From NCBI RefSeq assembly GCF_001894805.1, contig NZ_BCWX01000002.1, forward strand, positions 682,001 to 746,000: DNA of 64,000 bases, read 5' to 3'. Position numbers and translations under genes: made by a program. Below the pieces are notes generated by a model, which saw only the letters and a list, made by a program, of their open reading frames with translations, ran no database searches and was not told the origin of the DNA. The stretch's first letter is position 1, and the number at the start of each line of letters is the position of its first letter. The DNA comes from Rhodococcus globerulus NBRC 14531. GTDB lineage: Bacteria; Actinomycetota; Actinomycetes; Mycobacteriales; Mycobacteriaceae. Below are positions 26,265 to 35,573 of this stretch, in pieces.

Positions 26265-27704
26265 CTACGTCGCAGAAGGCGTCGTAGTTGCGCAACCTTC
26301 CCCGTCACTTTCTTCGTCGCCTTTCTCGGCTGCTCCCAGGAGTTCGTCGAGCGCCAGGGCGAATCCTTGCGCGAGTTCGTGCAATTGGGGTGCCAGGTCC
26401 GTGCAACTGACAATGCCCACATCTACTTTGCCGTCGAGCGACATCACCGTCACATTGAGTCCGGCGCCGTGAAAGATGGGTCCCAGTGGGAACATTCCCG
26501 TAATGCGTGCGCCCAGGAAGTACAGCGGAACCGGCGGGCCGGGAACGTTCGACACCACGAGATTCGACACGACGGGGTGCCGTTCTGCGAGCTTGAGTGA
26601 GGAGTAGACGCGCATTGCGGCGCCGAAAACTGCCGGCGACGCAAATTGTGACCAGTCTTGAAGCATGTTTGCGCCCAACGCCTCGTTATGATTTTTCGAG
26701 GTCGCGTTGTATTCGCTGATCGCGCGCAAGCGGTCGAGTGGGTCGACGATCTGGGTGCCCAGTTGCGTGAACATACCGGAGATCTGGTTTGTGCCGGCGC
26801 GGTCGGATTTCCCGTGAACCGACACGGGAACCATCGCGACCAACGAATCCTCGGGAAGCTCGCCGCGCTCCTCGAGGTAGTTGCGCAGCGCTCCGGCGCA
26901 CAGCGCAAGAACGACATCGTTGACCTTGACGCCGTGACGGTCCTTCACGGCTTTCACTTTGGCCAGGTCGAGCTGGGCGAAGGCAATATTGCGATGACCG
27001 GTGATGGCGCCGTTGAACGACGTTCGAGGGGCAGTGAACGGCGCAGGCATCGCTCTGCCTTTGCGGGCGCGGGTCACCCATTTGGGCAGCATCGCGATAC
27101 CGCCGGGGACGAGGCGCGCCAGCCGCGCAGGCCTGGAAATTACGGCGAGGAGGCCGCCGACAGCGATGTCGAGTGTGCCGGCGTCACCGGCGCTCTCGGC
27201 TGTGGTGTCTACCAGTGCGGGGGATTCCGGTTCCAGACTGCACAGTTGAGCCAGGATGTTGGCACCGGTAATGCCGTCAGCGGCACTGTGATGGATCTTC
27301 GACATGACGGCGATGGTTCCGTCGGCAAGTCCTTCGATGACCCACATTTCCCACAGCGGACGGGAACGGTCCAACGGTTGGCTCGCGATATGTCCGGCAA
27401 GTTCTGCCAGCTCGTCGTGGCCACCTGGCGCCGGTACCGATGTGCGATGGCAGTGTCGTTCGATATCGAAGTCGTGGTCGTCCACCCAGACGGGGTAGTC
27501 GAGGTTCAAGCGTGAATCTTTCAGCTTGCGCCGGAACGTCGGCATCGCTGCCATGCGGGAGTCCAGCTCGCCGAGTAGTGATCGGTAGCGGTAACCGCCC
27601 GGGATGGTCGACGGGTCCAGTATCACCAGGCCGCAGACGTGGAGTAGCTGTGTCGACGTTTCCAGGTACAGGAAGGTGGCATCAAGTCCGCTGAGACGCT
27701 GCAT
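26265..27704 (-). CDS. wax ester synthase/diacylglycerol acyltransferase (WS/DGAT)
   Basis: 479 residues starting MQRLSGLDATFLYLE, the standard WS/DGAT N-terminus. The catalytic HHxxxDG is HHSAADG (138-144), with His139 as the general base. Later conserved pieces are NDVVLALCAGALRNYLEERGELP, SNVPGPPVPLYFLGARI and the GAGLNVTVMSLDGKVDVGIVSC region. The enzyme esterifies acyl-CoA with diacylglycerol or fatty alcohol to make storage triacylglycerol or wax. A perfect KstR-type operator (27715-27728) lies 10 bases before the ATG, so sterol-responsive control is likely. It precedes RNase D with an 11-base gap, an odd pairing that suggests insertion into an older gene order. Confidence 0.93.
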   Translation of the reverse strand: MQRLSGLDATFLYLETSTQLLHVCGLVILDPSTIPGGYRYRSLLGELDSRMAAMPTFRRKLKDSRLNLDYPVWVDDHDFDIERHCHRTSVPAPGGHDELAELAGHIASQPLDRSRPLWEMWVIEGLADGTIAVMSKIHHSAADGITGANILAQLCSLEPESPALVDTTAESAGDAGTLDIAVGGLLAVISRPARLARLVPGGIAMLPKWVTRARKGRAMPAPFTAPRTSFNGAITGHRNIAFAQLDLAKVKAVKDRHGVKVNDVVLALCAGALRNYLEERGELPEDSLVAMVPVSVHGKSDRAGTNQISGMFTQLGTQIVDPLDRLRAISEYNATSKNHNEALGANMLQDWSQFASPAVFGAAMRVYSSLKLAERHPVVSNLVVSNVPGPPVPLYFLGARITGMFPLGPIFHGAGLNVTVMSLDGKVDVGIVSCTDLAPQLHELAQGFALALDELLGAAEKGDEESDGEGCATTTPSAT

Positions 27705-27714
27705 CTACCGATTT

Positions 27715-27728
27715 TAGAACGGGTTCTA
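27715..27728. promoter_or_regulatory. KstR-type operator
   Basis: TAGAACGGGTTCTA is a perfect palindrome (TAGAAC, GG, GTTCTA) and fits the published KstR consensus TnnAACnnGTTnnA at every fixed position. It lies 10 bases before the WS/DGAT start codon, inside the expected promoter region. KstR is the TetR-family repressor of sterol catabolism in Rhodococcus and Mycobacterium. Confidence 0.75.
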
Positions 27729-27766
27729 GTTAGATTTCGGTGGAATGATCAAACCGGCGTTGGGGA

Positions 27767-28357
27767 TCAGTCGTTCTTTCGCGACAATTCTGTTACCCCG
27801 GCGGGTGGTAGGCCCGCGGCGTAGGCCAGCACTTCGCAGAATGCCTCGACGTGATGTCCCAATTCCGTTGACGTGGCAGTCCAGGAGGCCCGCAGTTCCA
27901 GTTGATGCGCCCGCGGAGGGCCTGCGATGTCGCCGTAGCGAACCGACGTTGTTGCCGTGACCGTGCCGCCGAGCGCTACAAACGGAGCGCCGCCGGCTTC
28001 GAGGGCGTCCACCAGCCAACTCCACGCAACTTCGGGCAATAGTGGATCAGCGGCAAGTGATTCGTCGAGATCGGCCTGGATGTAGGCGACCAGACGCATG
28101 GTGCCGTTCCAGGCTTCGTCCCCGTCTGGGTCGAAAAGCAAGATGAGTCGACCGAAGGCGTCACCCTCCGATTGCTCGGACACGGTGTCCGATTCGGGGT
28201 GAAGCACCTCGGCACCGATTGCGTGGCTGTACGGGGCAAGTCGTTGTGGCGGGCGTATCGGACCGACTTCGATCTCGGACCGGACCTGTGCTGAGCCCAT
28301 TGCGGCGATTGCGGCACGGAATTCGGCCGGGTCAGCGGTGGATCCGGAAGTTGTCAC
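27767..28357 (-). CDS. DUF3000 protein (Rv2680-like)
   Basis: 196 residues with no signal peptide or membrane helix. Recognisable family segments are FRAAIAAMGSAQVRSEIEVGPIRPPQRLAPYSHAIGAEV, GRLILLFDPDGDEAWNGTMRLVAYIQADLD and VAWSWLVDALEAGGA. The family is actinobacterial and uncharacterised. It diverges from hemE, as Rv2680 does from the hem block, and is upstream of WS/DGAT on the same strand, with a 62-base gap that carries the KstR-type site. The function is unknown. Confidence 0.88.
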   Translation of the reverse strand: MTTSGSTADPAEFRAAIAAMGSAQVRSEIEVGPIRPPQRLAPYSHAIGAEVLHPESDTVSEQSEGDAFGRLILLFDPDGDEAWNGTMRLVAYIQADLDESLAADPLLPEVAWSWLVDALEAGGAPFVALGGTVTATTSVRYGDIAGPPRAHQLELRASWTATSTELGHHVEAFCEVLAYAAGLPPAGVTELSRKND

Positions 28358-28445
28358 AGGTCAGGACGTTAGTCGGGGAAAAGGTCCCTGAGGTGGAGGC
28401 GCGCCGATCAACTGTGACGTGCTCCGCACAGATAAGTGTGAGCAC

Positions 28446-28462
28446 CGTCACGAAATGTGACG
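28446..28462. promoter_or_regulatory. inverted repeat in the DUF3000-hemE divergent promoter region
   Basis: CGTCACGAAATGTGACG is a perfect 6-bp inverted repeat with a 5-base spacer, 77 bases upstream of the hemE ATG. Further TGTGA/CACA half-sites lie just upstream (28410-28445). It is operator-like, but I cannot name the regulator. Confidence 0.45.
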
Positions 28463-28538
28463 TGGACTTTTCTGCGCGCCGAACATGGCAGCATTGGGAG
28501 CGGTCGAATACACATGTTGGCGGAGAGCGCGAGGATTG

Positions 28539-29636
28539 ATGAGCGGGTTGGACAACTTGAATTCAGGCACCATCGGGTCAGCGGAGTACAGCGCACGGCG
28601 CGTGCTTCCGGATGCGCCGTTGTTGGCGGCGGCCACCGGTCGGACGCCGGTGCGGCGTCCCGTGTGGTTCATGCGGCAGGCCGGCCGCTCGCTGCCCGAG
28701 TATCGCGAGATCCGCGCCGGAATCGGAATGTTGGAGTCCTGCTTCGATCCGGCGTTGGTCTGTGAGATCACGATGCAGCCGGTGCGTCGCCACGACGTCG
28801 ACGCCGCAATTCTCTTCTCGGACATCGTGGTGCCGCTGAAAGCAGCCGGCATCGACCTCGACATCGTTGCCGGTGTCGGTCCGGTGGTTGCCAATCCTGT
28901 TCGCTCGATCGACGATGTCGCGTCCCTGCCGCGGTTGGTGCCCGACGAGGTCGGCGCAATTGCGCAGGCTGTGCGTCTGCTCACCGCCGAGTTGGGTTCG
29001 GTGCCGTTGATCGGGTTTGCCGGAGCGCCCTTCACGTTGGCGTCGTACCTGGTCGAAGGTGGACCGAGCCGCAACCACGAGAAGACCAAGGCGCTCATGC
29101 TGTCGGATCCGGCGACGTGGCACCAGCTCCTCGGCAAGATCGCCGACATCACGATCTGCTTCCTGCAGGCGCAGCTCCACGCCGGTGTCGACGCTGTTCA
29201 GCTGTTCGATTCCTGGGCAGGCGCCCTCTCGCTCGCGCAGTACCGCGAGTTCGTACTTCCACACTCCGAGCGCGTGTTGGCCGAGGTGGCGAGCGCAGGA
29301 GTGCCGCGTATCCACTTCGGTGTTGGTACCGGTGAACTGCTCGGCGCCATGGGTGAAGCCGGGGCTGACGTCGTAGGCGTCGACTGGCGTATTCCGCTCG
29401 ACGTTGCCGCGAGGCGAGTCGGTCCGGGCAAGGCGCTGCAGGGCAACCTCGATCCGGCAGTGCTGTTCGCGGGTCCCGAGGCGGTCGACCGTGAGGTCAG
29501 ACGCATCGCGGCTGAAGGTGACCGCGCTATCGAGGCCGGCGCCATCGGGCACATCTTCAACCTCGGACACGGTGTTCTTCCGGATACCGATCCGGCGGCA
29601 ATCACGGCGGCGGTGGAGCTGGTGCATTCGCTGTGA
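28539..29636 (+). CDS. hemE: uroporphyrinogen III decarboxylase
   Basis: 365 residues from ATG 28539, with GAGG 4 bases upstream. The signature [18 protein letters not shown] contains the active-site Arg residues, and the second signature region is [17 protein letters not shown]. Later come DSWAGALS and [15 protein letters not shown] near the C-terminus. It removes four carboxyl groups from uroporphyrinogen III to give coproporphyrinogen III. It is the first gene of hemE-hemG-hemQ, overlapping hemG by 4 bases (GTGA), so translation is coupled. Confidence 0.96.
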   Translation: MSGLDNLNSGTIGSAEYSARRVLPDAPLLAAATGRTPVRRPVWFMRQAGRSLPEYREIRAGIGMLESCFDPALVCEITMQPVRRHDVDAAILFSDIVVPLKAAGIDLDIVAGVGPVVANPVRSIDDVASLPRLVPDEVGAIAQAVRLLTAELGSVPLIGFAGAPFTLASYLVEGGPSRNHEKTKALMLSDPATWHQLLGKIADITICFLQAQLHAGVDAVQLFDSWAGALSLAQYREFVLPHSERVLAEVASAGVPRIHFGVGTGELLGAMGEAGADVVGVDWRIPLDVAARRVGPGKALQGNLDPAVLFAGPEAVDREVRRIAAEGDRAIEAGAIGHIFNLGHGVLPDTDPAAITAAVELVHSL

Positions 29637-30994
29637 GGACAACGCGTCCGTCGGTAGCGGTGATCGGGGGCGGAATCTCCGGCCTGGTCGCCGCCTACCG
29701 GCTTCGCCGTAGCCTCGGAGCGGACGCCGAGATCACGATCGTCGACCACAGCCGCAGGCTGGGCGGAAAGTTGCGAACGGTCGATATCGGCGGCGGGCCG
29801 ATCGATGTCGGCGCCGAGGCGTTCATTGCGCGTCGGCCCGAGGTTCCGGCACTTCTGGCCGAGCTCGGTCTCACGGACCAGATCGTGTATCCGGCGGGAC
29901 GCACTCCGTTGATCTGGTCGCAGGATTCGTTGCATCGTCTCCCCGTAGGCACGTTGATGGGCATTCCGGCGAGTGCCGACGCGGTCGAGGATCTAGTCGA
30001 CGACGCAACCCTGGCGCGGATCGCGGCCGAACCGGAGCGCCGGATCGACTGGACTCCGGGTTCGGATAGCAGTGTGGCCCAACTTGTTTCGGATCGCTAC
30101 GGCGATCAGGTAGTCGCCCGCTCGGTTGATCCACTGCTCGGGGGTGTGTACTCCGGATTGGCGGAGAACATCGGAATACGGGCCGCATTGCCGACCCTCG
30201 CGGCGGCGTTGGACGCCGGAGCGCGGAGCCTGTCGGAAGCCGTGTCGGCGGCGCTACCGACGCCGGCTCCCGGGCCGGTCTTCGGTGCGTTGAAGGACGG
30301 ATACGGAGTGCTCCTGGATGCACTCCGGGAGGCAGCTGCCGCGCATGTCGTTCACGCGGAGGCCGGAGTCGTGCGCGCCGACGGGAGCCGCTGGTTCATC
30401 GATCCGGTCGGCGCCCTCGATGCGATTGTCCTGGCAGTTCCCGCTCCGAACGCCGCAGTGCTTCTCGCTGACGTCGCGCCACAGGTCGCCCGGATCGCGG
30501 CTCGGATCGAGCTGGCGTCCTCGGCTGTCGTGGCGATGCGTCTGCCGGGCAATGTCGAGTTGCCGGAGAATTCGGGAATCCTCGTCGCGACGGACGCAGA
30601 TCTCACGGCCAAGGCATTCACGCTGTCCAGTCGCAAGTGGACCCATCTCGCCGATCGGGGCGAGCATCTCGTGCGGGCGTCGTTCGGCCGCTTCGGTGCC
30701 GCAGACATCGTCGATCGCCCCGACGACGAACTGATCGCTCTGGCCCGCGCTGATCTTGCAACAGTGACGGGAATCACTGCGAGTCCGGCTGCGTCCTTTG
30801 TCCAGCGCTGGCATGGGGGACTGCCGCAGTACGCACCAGGTCACGTGCAGAAAGTGGCTGAAATCGAACAGTCGGTCGCAGCGTTGGACGGTATCGAGGT
30901 GGCCGGTTCGTGGCTACACGGCGTCGGCGTTCCGGCGTGTGTTGCCACTGGCACGACGGCGGCGACACGGATTTTCGAACGGGTGGCACGATAG
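29633..30994 (+). CDS. hemG: coproporphyrinogen III oxidase (HemG/HemY/CgoX)
   Basis: 453 residues from a GTG overlapping the hemE stop. The FAD-binding motif [19 protein letters not shown] occupies residues 6-24, followed by [27 protein letters not shown] typical of this amine-oxidase-fold flavoprotein. The C-terminal [21 protein letters not shown] is the second flavin signature. In Actinobacteria this enzyme oxidises coproporphyrinogen III to coproporphyrin III in the coproporphyrin-dependent haem route. Ferrochelatase is not in the window. The hemQ start is 5 bases after its stop. Confidence 0.93.
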   Translation: MRTTRPSVAVIGGGISGLVAAYRLRRSLGADAEITIVDHSRRLGGKLRTVDIGGGPIDVGAEAFIARRPEVPALLAELGLTDQIVYPAGRTPLIWSQDSLHRLPVGTLMGIPASADAVEDLVDDATLARIAAEPERRIDWTPGSDSSVAQLVSDRYGDQVVARSVDPLLGGVYSGLAENIGIRAALPTLAAALDAGARSLSEAVSAALPTPAPGPVFGALKDGYGVLLDALREAAAAHVVHAEAGVVRADGSRWFIDPVGALDAIVLAVPAPNAAVLLADVAPQVARIAARIELASSAVVAMRLPGNVELPENSGILVATDADLTAKAFTLSSRKWTHLADRGEHLVRASFGRFGAADIVDRPDDELIALARADLATVTGITASPAASFVQRWHGGLPQYAPGHVQKVAEIEQSVAALDGIEVAGSWLHGVGVPACVATGTTAATRIFERVAR

Positions 30995-30998
30995 AGGT

Positions 30999-31694
30999 AT
31001 GGCACGCCTTGATTTCGACAAACTGAACTCTGAAATCCGATACCTCATGTTCTCCGTGTTCCAGGTGGAACCCGGTGTGCTGGGCGACGATCGGGAAGCT
31101 GCGGTCAAGGACGCCCGCTTGTTCTTCGAAGGTCTCGAAGACAAGGGCGTCGTGGTTCGCGGAATCTACGACATCGCCGGCATGCGCGCAGACGCAGACT
31201 TCATGATCTGGACCCATGCAGCCAGCATCGAGCAGCTGCAGGCCGCGTACTCGGACTTCCGCCGCACCACGACACTGGGCAAGATCAGTGCTCCGGTGTG
31301 GAGCAACTCCGCCGTGCACCGTCCGGCCGAGTTCAACAAGAGCCACGTGCCGTCGTTCATCGCGGGTGAGGATCCGGGCGACTACATCTGCGTCTACCCG
31401 TTCGTTCGGTCGCTCGAGTGGTACCTGCTTCCCGACGAGGACCGTCGCAAGATGCTCGCCGATCACGGTATGGCGGCACGCGGATACAAGGACGTTCGCG
31501 CCAACACGGTGCCGTCGTTTGCGCTCGGCGACTACGAGTGGATTCTTGCCTTCGAGGCACCGGAACTCATTCGCATCGTCGATCTCATGCGCGACTTGCG
31601 TGCCACCGAGGCTCGTTTGCACGTGCGCGAAGAGGTTCCGTTCTTCACCGGACCGCGTGTCGACATCGAGAAGCTGGTTCTTTCCCTTCCCTGA
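30999..31694 (+). CDS. hemQ: coproheme decarboxylase (HemQ/ChdC, chlorite-dismutase family)
   Basis: 231 residues from ATG 30999, with AGAGG just before. The chlorite-dismutase fold is recognisable by [39 protein letters not shown] and [32 protein letters not shown]. His156 is the probable axial haem ligand and Tyr133 the probable catalytic tyrosine by analogy with characterised ChdC. It converts coproheme to haem b with peroxide, the last step of the pathway begun by hemE and hemG in the same operon. It corresponds to Rv2676c. Confidence 0.94.
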   Translation: MARLDFDKLNSEIRYLMFSVFQVEPGVLGDDREAAVKDARLFFEGLEDKGVVVRGIYDIAGMRADADFMIWTHAASIEQLQAAYSDFRRTTTLGKISAPVWSNSAVHRPAEFNKSHVPSFIAGEDPGDYICVYPFVRSLEWYLLPDEDRRKMLADHGMAARGYKDVRANTVPSFALGDYEWILAFEAPELIRIVDLMRDLRATEARLHVREEVPFFTGPRVDIEKLVLSLP

Positions 31695-31709
31695 TCGAAA
31701 GTAGCTGCT

Positions 31710-34019
31710 GTGGACACCACGCCGAATCGGCGTCATCAGCACATGTCTCACTGGGGCATGTTCACTGCCGAATCGGTAGCCGGCGAAGTCACTGCGGTGC
31801 ATCCGTACGAGGGAGATTCCAATCCTTCGCCGATGCTCGGCAACTTCGCCGGTTCGGTGCGCAGTCGCAGCAGAGTGGCCGGCCCGGCAGTGCGTCGTGG
31901 CTGGCTCGAGAACGGTCCAGGCCCCACGGAAAAGCGGGGCTCTGACGAGTTCGTCTCGGTCGAGTGGGACGAACTGACAGAACTGCTGTCCCGCGAATTG
32001 CGCCGGGTCGTTGACACTCACGGCAACAACGCGATCTTCGGTGGTTCATACGGATGGGCCAGCGCCGGTCGATTCCACCACGCGCAGAGTCAGGTTCACC
32101 GGTTCCTGAATCAACTCGGTGGTTACACCAAATCGGTACACAGCTACTCGCTCGGAGCAACGGGCGTCATCATGCCCCGTGTGGTCGGGACCCACAGTCA
32201 ATTGTTCGAACGCTCCACGTCGTGGGACGTCATCGCGCAACATTCCGATCTGTTGGTGTGCTTCGGTGGGGTGCCGATCAAGAACACTGGCGTCAATGCC
32301 GGTGGTACCAGTGAGCATCCGACTCGCGGCGCGATCGACGCACTCCGTCGTCGCGGCGGAAAGATCGTCTCGATCAGCCCGTTGCGTGACGATCTCGACG
32401 GTGAATGTGACTGGATCGCACCGATTCCCGGGACCGACGTGGCGATCATGTTGGCGCTGGCGTATGTCCTCGCTTCGGAGGGTTTGCATGACATCGCATT
32501 CTTGAACCGGTACTGCGTCGGCTACGAGCGATTCGAGGAGTACCTGCTCGGACGCAGTGACGGTATCGCGAAGGATCCTCACTGGGCCCAGGAGATTTCA
32601 GGAATCCCTGCCGAGATACTGGTCGACCTGGCCCGCCGCATGGCCGCCGGTCGCACGCTGGTCTCTGTCACCTGGTCACTTCAACGCATCAAACACGGTG
32701 AGCAAGCCCCGTGGATGGGGGTGACTCTCGCCGCGATGCTGGGTCAGATAGGGCTTCCCGGAGGGGGATTCGGACACGGCTACGGTTCGATGAACGAGCC
32801 GGGAATGACGTCGATCCCGTACCCGCTGCCCACCTTCCCGCAAGGACGGAATCCGGTCACGGACTTCATTCCGGTCGCTGCGGTATCGGATCTTCTGCTC
32901 TCGCCCGGCGAAGACTTCGACTACGACGGCAGACGCCTCACCTATCCCGACATTCGCCTGGTCTACTGGGCAGGCGGCAACCCGTTCCACCATCATCAGG
33001 ACATCCCGAGGCTGCGGCGGGCTTTGGCACGTCCGGACACGATCGTCGTTCATGATCCGTACTGGACGCCGATGGCCAGACACGCCGACATCGTGGTGCC
33101 ATCGACCACGTCATTCGAACGCTCCGATCTCAGTTGTACGCGCAACAACGCGTTGCTGGTCGCGATGCACCAGGTCACCGAACCGTTTGCAGGTGCGCGC
33201 GACGACTACGAGACCTTCGCGGCACTTGCCGACGCGCTGGGATTCGGTGACACGTTTACCGAGGGACGATCGTCGCAGCAATGGATCGAGCACCTCTACG
33301 GTCAGTGGCAGCCGAGCGTCGCCGCGGACGGTGGAAACACCCCGTCGTTCGAGGACTTCTGGGCCGATGGTCACTACCGGATGCGTACGCGCGGCGACGA
33401 GGTTCTGTTCGGCGACTTCCGCGAGAATCCCGAGAAGTATCCGCTTGGCACACCCAGCGGAAAGATCGAGATATTCTCCGAAACCATCGAATCTTTCGGC
33501 TACGACGACTGCGTCGGCCATCCCCGATGGTACGAGCCTGATGAATGGCTGAAAGGTCCACGTGCGGAGGCTTTTCCGCTGCACCTCATCGCCAACCAGC
33601 CCAAGACGCGGCTGCACAGCCAACTCGATCACGGCGCCGTGAGCCAGGCGTCGAAAATTCACGGGCGAGAACCGATTCGGATGCATCCCGATGCAGCGGC
33701 AGAGCGAGGCATTGTCGGCGCGGACGTGGTGCGGGTGTTCAATGATCGCGGCGCGTGCCTGGCAGGTGTTGTCGTCGATGCAGACCTTCACCCGGGCGTT
33801 GTCCAACTTGCGACGGGAGCCTGGTACGACCCACTCGATCCGGCCGACCCGGACTCGCTGTGTGTCCACGGAAATCCCAATGTTCTGACCCCGGACGTCG
33901 GCACGTCGCTGCTGTCACACGGATGCACCGGACAACACGTCCTGGTGCAGATCGAGAAGTTCGAGGGGGAACTTCCCCCTGTTCGCGCATTTGATCCGCC
34001 GGTGCTGAATCTACGCTGA
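31710..34019 (+). CDS. molybdopterin-dependent S/N-oxide reductase (BisC/TorA/DMSO-reductase type)
   Basis: 769 residues from GTG 31710; an ATG at 31743 is the alternative. There is no N-terminal CxxCxxxC, so no Fe-S cluster. This matches single-subunit biotin-sulfoxide, TMAO or DMSO reductases. GGSYGWASAGRFHHAQSQVHRFLNQLGG and HSYSLGATGVIMPRVVG follow the DorA/TorA pattern, where the Ser of the latter segment ligates Mo. The C-terminal molydopterin domain includes NQPKTRLHSQLDHG. No Tat signal is visible, so it is probably cytosolic and may reduce biotin or methionine sulfoxide. It starts 15 bases after hemQ and is probably co-transcribed with the haem genes. Confidence 0.88.
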   Translation: MDTTPNRRHQHMSHWGMFTAESVAGEVTAVHPYEGDSNPSPMLGNFAGSVRSRSRVAGPAVRRGWLENGPGPTEKRGSDEFVSVEWDELTELLSRELRRVVDTHGNNAIFGGSYGWASAGRFHHAQSQVHRFLNQLGGYTKSVHSYSLGATGVIMPRVVGTHSQLFERSTSWDVIAQHSDLLVCFGGVPIKNTGVNAGGTSEHPTRGAIDALRRRGGKIVSISPLRDDLDGECDWIAPIPGTDVAIMLALAYVLASEGLHDIAFLNRYCVGYERFEEYLLGRSDGIAKDPHWAQEISGIPAEILVDLARRMAAGRTLVSVTWSLQRIKHGEQAPWMGVTLAAMLGQIGLPGGGFGHGYGSMNEPGMTSIPYPLPTFPQGRNPVTDFIPVAAVSDLLLSPGEDFDYDGRRLTYPDIRLVYWAGGNPFHHHQDIPRLRRALARPDTIVVHDPYWTPMARHADIVVPSTTSFERSDLSCTRNNALLVAMHQVTEPFAGARDDYETFAALADALGFGDTFTEGRSSQQWIEHLYGQWQPSVAADGGNTPSFEDFWADGHYRMRTRGDEVLFGDFRENPEKYPLGTPSGKIEIFSETIESFGYDDCVGHPRWYEPDEWLKGPRAEAFPLHLIANQPKTRLHSQLDHGAVSQASKIHGREPIRMHPDAAAERGIVGADVVRVFNDRGACLAGVVVDADLHPGVVQLATGAWYDPLDPADPDSLCVHGNPNVLTPDVGTSLLSHGCTGQHVLVQIEKFEGELPPVRAFDPPVLNLR

Positions 34020-34102
34020 CGGAACCGATCGAGGCCAGGCCGCGTCGAACTTGGTGAGCACCTGATATCCGGGTGAGCACGTCGAGCGAGGTGGGGGCCA
34101 TC

Positions 34103-34570
34103 GTGAGTACAGCGCAGTGGAATTCGGCACGGGGGAGATCGGAAGTCCTTCGCGGGCAGATTGATTCAATGATGGAGGACCTGCACGAGCGGACGCGGTT
34201 ACTTGCGCTCGCGCAGGAGAAGATCGCGTTGTCGACTGCGCGTGCTCTGTCGGCTGACGGGTTGGTGGAGGTTGTCGTCAATGCCTCCGGAGCCGTTGTC
34301 GGCGTGAAATTCTCATCGGACGCGTGTGCGAAATCAACGCCGAAAAAGCTTGGTGCGTCGGTACTGGCGGCGTCGACGGCTGCGTCGGCAGACATGCGCA
34401 GGCAAAACGCCGAGATATTGAAGCCGTTCACCACTACGACGCAGTTGGATCTTCCAGATCTGATAACCGGAGCGCCCAGCGTGCGCGGTCTGTCCGCAGT
34501 GCCTCAGATAGCCGAGCACATGGAACAGGATTGGGATCAGACCGTTCTCAGGAGCGCGGGCAATGTCTGA
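34103..34570 (+). CDS. YbaB/EbfC-like protein of a WXG cassette
   Basis: 155 residues. I prefer the GTG at 34103 because GAGGTGGGGG stands 5 bases before it; an in-frame GTG at 34073 would add 10 residues. The N-terminal helix is long and charged (SEVLRGQIDSMMEDLHERTRLLALAQEKIALSTARALSADG). A YbaB-type sheet follows (GLVEVVVNASGAVVGVKFSSDA), then a second helix. Small YbaB-like proteins often sit next to WXG100/ESX genes in actinobacteria. Its last 8 bases overlap the next gene, so the three genes 34103-35542 form one unit. The function is unknown. Confidence 0.72.
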   Translation: MSTAQWNSARGRSEVLRGQIDSMMEDLHERTRLLALAQEKIALSTARALSADGLVEVVVNASGAVVGVKFSSDACAKSTPKKLGASVLAASTAASADMRRQNAEILKPFTTTTQLDLPDLITGAPSVRGLSAVPQIAEHMEQDWDQTVLRSAGNV

Positions 34571-34874
34571 ACTGTGGATCGATGTTCAGATTGTGCGTGC
34601 ATTGGCACCGCGATTCGTGGGACTCGCCGAAGACATCGAGAGGTCGAAAGCGGATCTCGAACGGGAAATGACTGCCGAAGGCTCGAGCTGGGGAAATGAC
34701 GAGGTCGGCAACACTTTTGCCGCCGCCTACCTTCCGGGCTCGGAGTCGGTGATTGCCGGTATCTCGATGATGGCCGGCGTCATGCGGAATCTCACGGATG
34801 CGCTGTACCGGACTTCGGACAACTTCGAGGGCGTCGACGCGGAACTTGCCGACAACTTTGCAGGTGGTCTCTGA
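34563..34874 (+). CDS. WXG100-like small protein
   Basis: 103 residues, almost entirely alpha-helical. It has a central SSWGNDEVGNTFAAAYLPG hairpin turn with a Trp-Gly pair, flanked by two helices (VRALAPRFVGLAEDIERSKADLERE and SVIAGISMMAGVMRNLTDALYRTSDNFEGVDAEL). This is the size and layout of WXG100 (ESX-type) proteins, which pair as helical hairpins and are exported by type VII systems. No EccC ATPase or other ESX machinery is present in the window. It overlaps its neighbours on both sides (8 bases, 1 base). Confidence 0.72.
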   Translation: MSELWIDVQIVRALAPRFVGLAEDIERSKADLEREMTAEGSSWGNDEVGNTFAAAYLPGSESVIAGISMMAGVMRNLTDALYRTSDNFEGVDAELADNFAGGL

Positions 34875-35542
34875 TGGGAATCGAGATACCGGGATACCTG
34901 CAGGCCGTTGCCAGTGTGGCAGTGGGTAGCGACTGGCCGGAGGGGGACGAGACTTCCTTGTGGCGATTGGGTGACGCGTGGACCGAGATTGCAGACCATC
35001 TGACCAGTGCATCCATGGGTGGTGATGTCACACTGAGAGGAGTACTGACAGCAATCACCGGTGAGACGCACGATGCATTCTGGCAGGATTCCGGTGGCGT
35101 CGCTGATGTCTTTGATCGATTGATTGCTGCCGCAACGGAATTAGCGGAATCCTGCAATGCTACGGCGACGGAGATCGAGTACACCAAACTTGCGATCATC
35201 GCGGCGTTGATCGCGCTGGCGCTCGAGTTGGCGGCCATGGCAGCGGCAGCGATTCCCACTCTCGGGCTGAGTGCGGTAGGAGCAGGCGCAGCGGAGGTCG
35301 CTACCGCGGTTACTGTCCGAATGCTGTTGCGCCAATTACTGACCGGGGTGCTCGAAGCCGCTGCGGTGGAAGCAGCGTCGGCCGTCTTCTCCGGCCTGGC
35401 CATTCAGCTGGGCCAGATAACAATGGACCATCGCGAGTCCGTGGATGTCGGCAAGGTCGTGACCGAGGGGCGCGAGGGGTTTGTCACGGGCGCGGTGGAT
35501 GAGTTGTCCACATCCGGCGGCGCACTGAACTGGAATTTCTGA
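34874..35542 (+). CDS. WXG100-like (CpnT-N-type) domain protein, no toxin domain
   Basis: 222 residues. Residues 1-200 resemble the WXG100-like N-terminal channel/secretion domain of polymorphic toxins: IPGYLQAVASVAVGSDWPEGDETSLWRLGDAWTEIADHL, then FWQDSGGVADVFDRLIAAATELAESCNATATEIEYTKLAIIAALIALALELAAMAAAAI, a strongly hydrophobic helical pair. In such toxins a long linker and C-terminal enzyme follow. Here the protein stops after about 20 more residues (VDELSTSGGALNWNF) and no immunity-like gene follows. It may be a truncated toxin or a stand-alone carrier. It is convergent with the MFS gene. Confidence 0.7.
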   Translation: MGIEIPGYLQAVASVAVGSDWPEGDETSLWRLGDAWTEIADHLTSASMGGDVTLRGVLTAITGETHDAFWQDSGGVADVFDRLIAAATELAESCNATATEIEYTKLAIIAALIALALELAAMAAAAIPTLGLSAVGAGAAEVATAVTVRMLLRQLLTGVLEAAAVEAASAVFSGLAIQLGQITMDHRESVDVGKVVTEGREGFVTGAVDELSTSGGALNWNF

Positions 35543-35573
35543 CGCCGTAACCGGGCCTGAGTGCGCACAACAT

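Noticed and set aside
28578..29642. 354-codon minus-strand open frame
   Set aside because: It lies opposite hemE, whose sequence is plainly coding; no ribosome-binding site or motif.
30774..32021. 415-codon minus-strand open frame spanning hemG end, hemQ and Mo-enzyme start
   Set aside because: It crosses three well-supported genes on the other strand; shadow frame.
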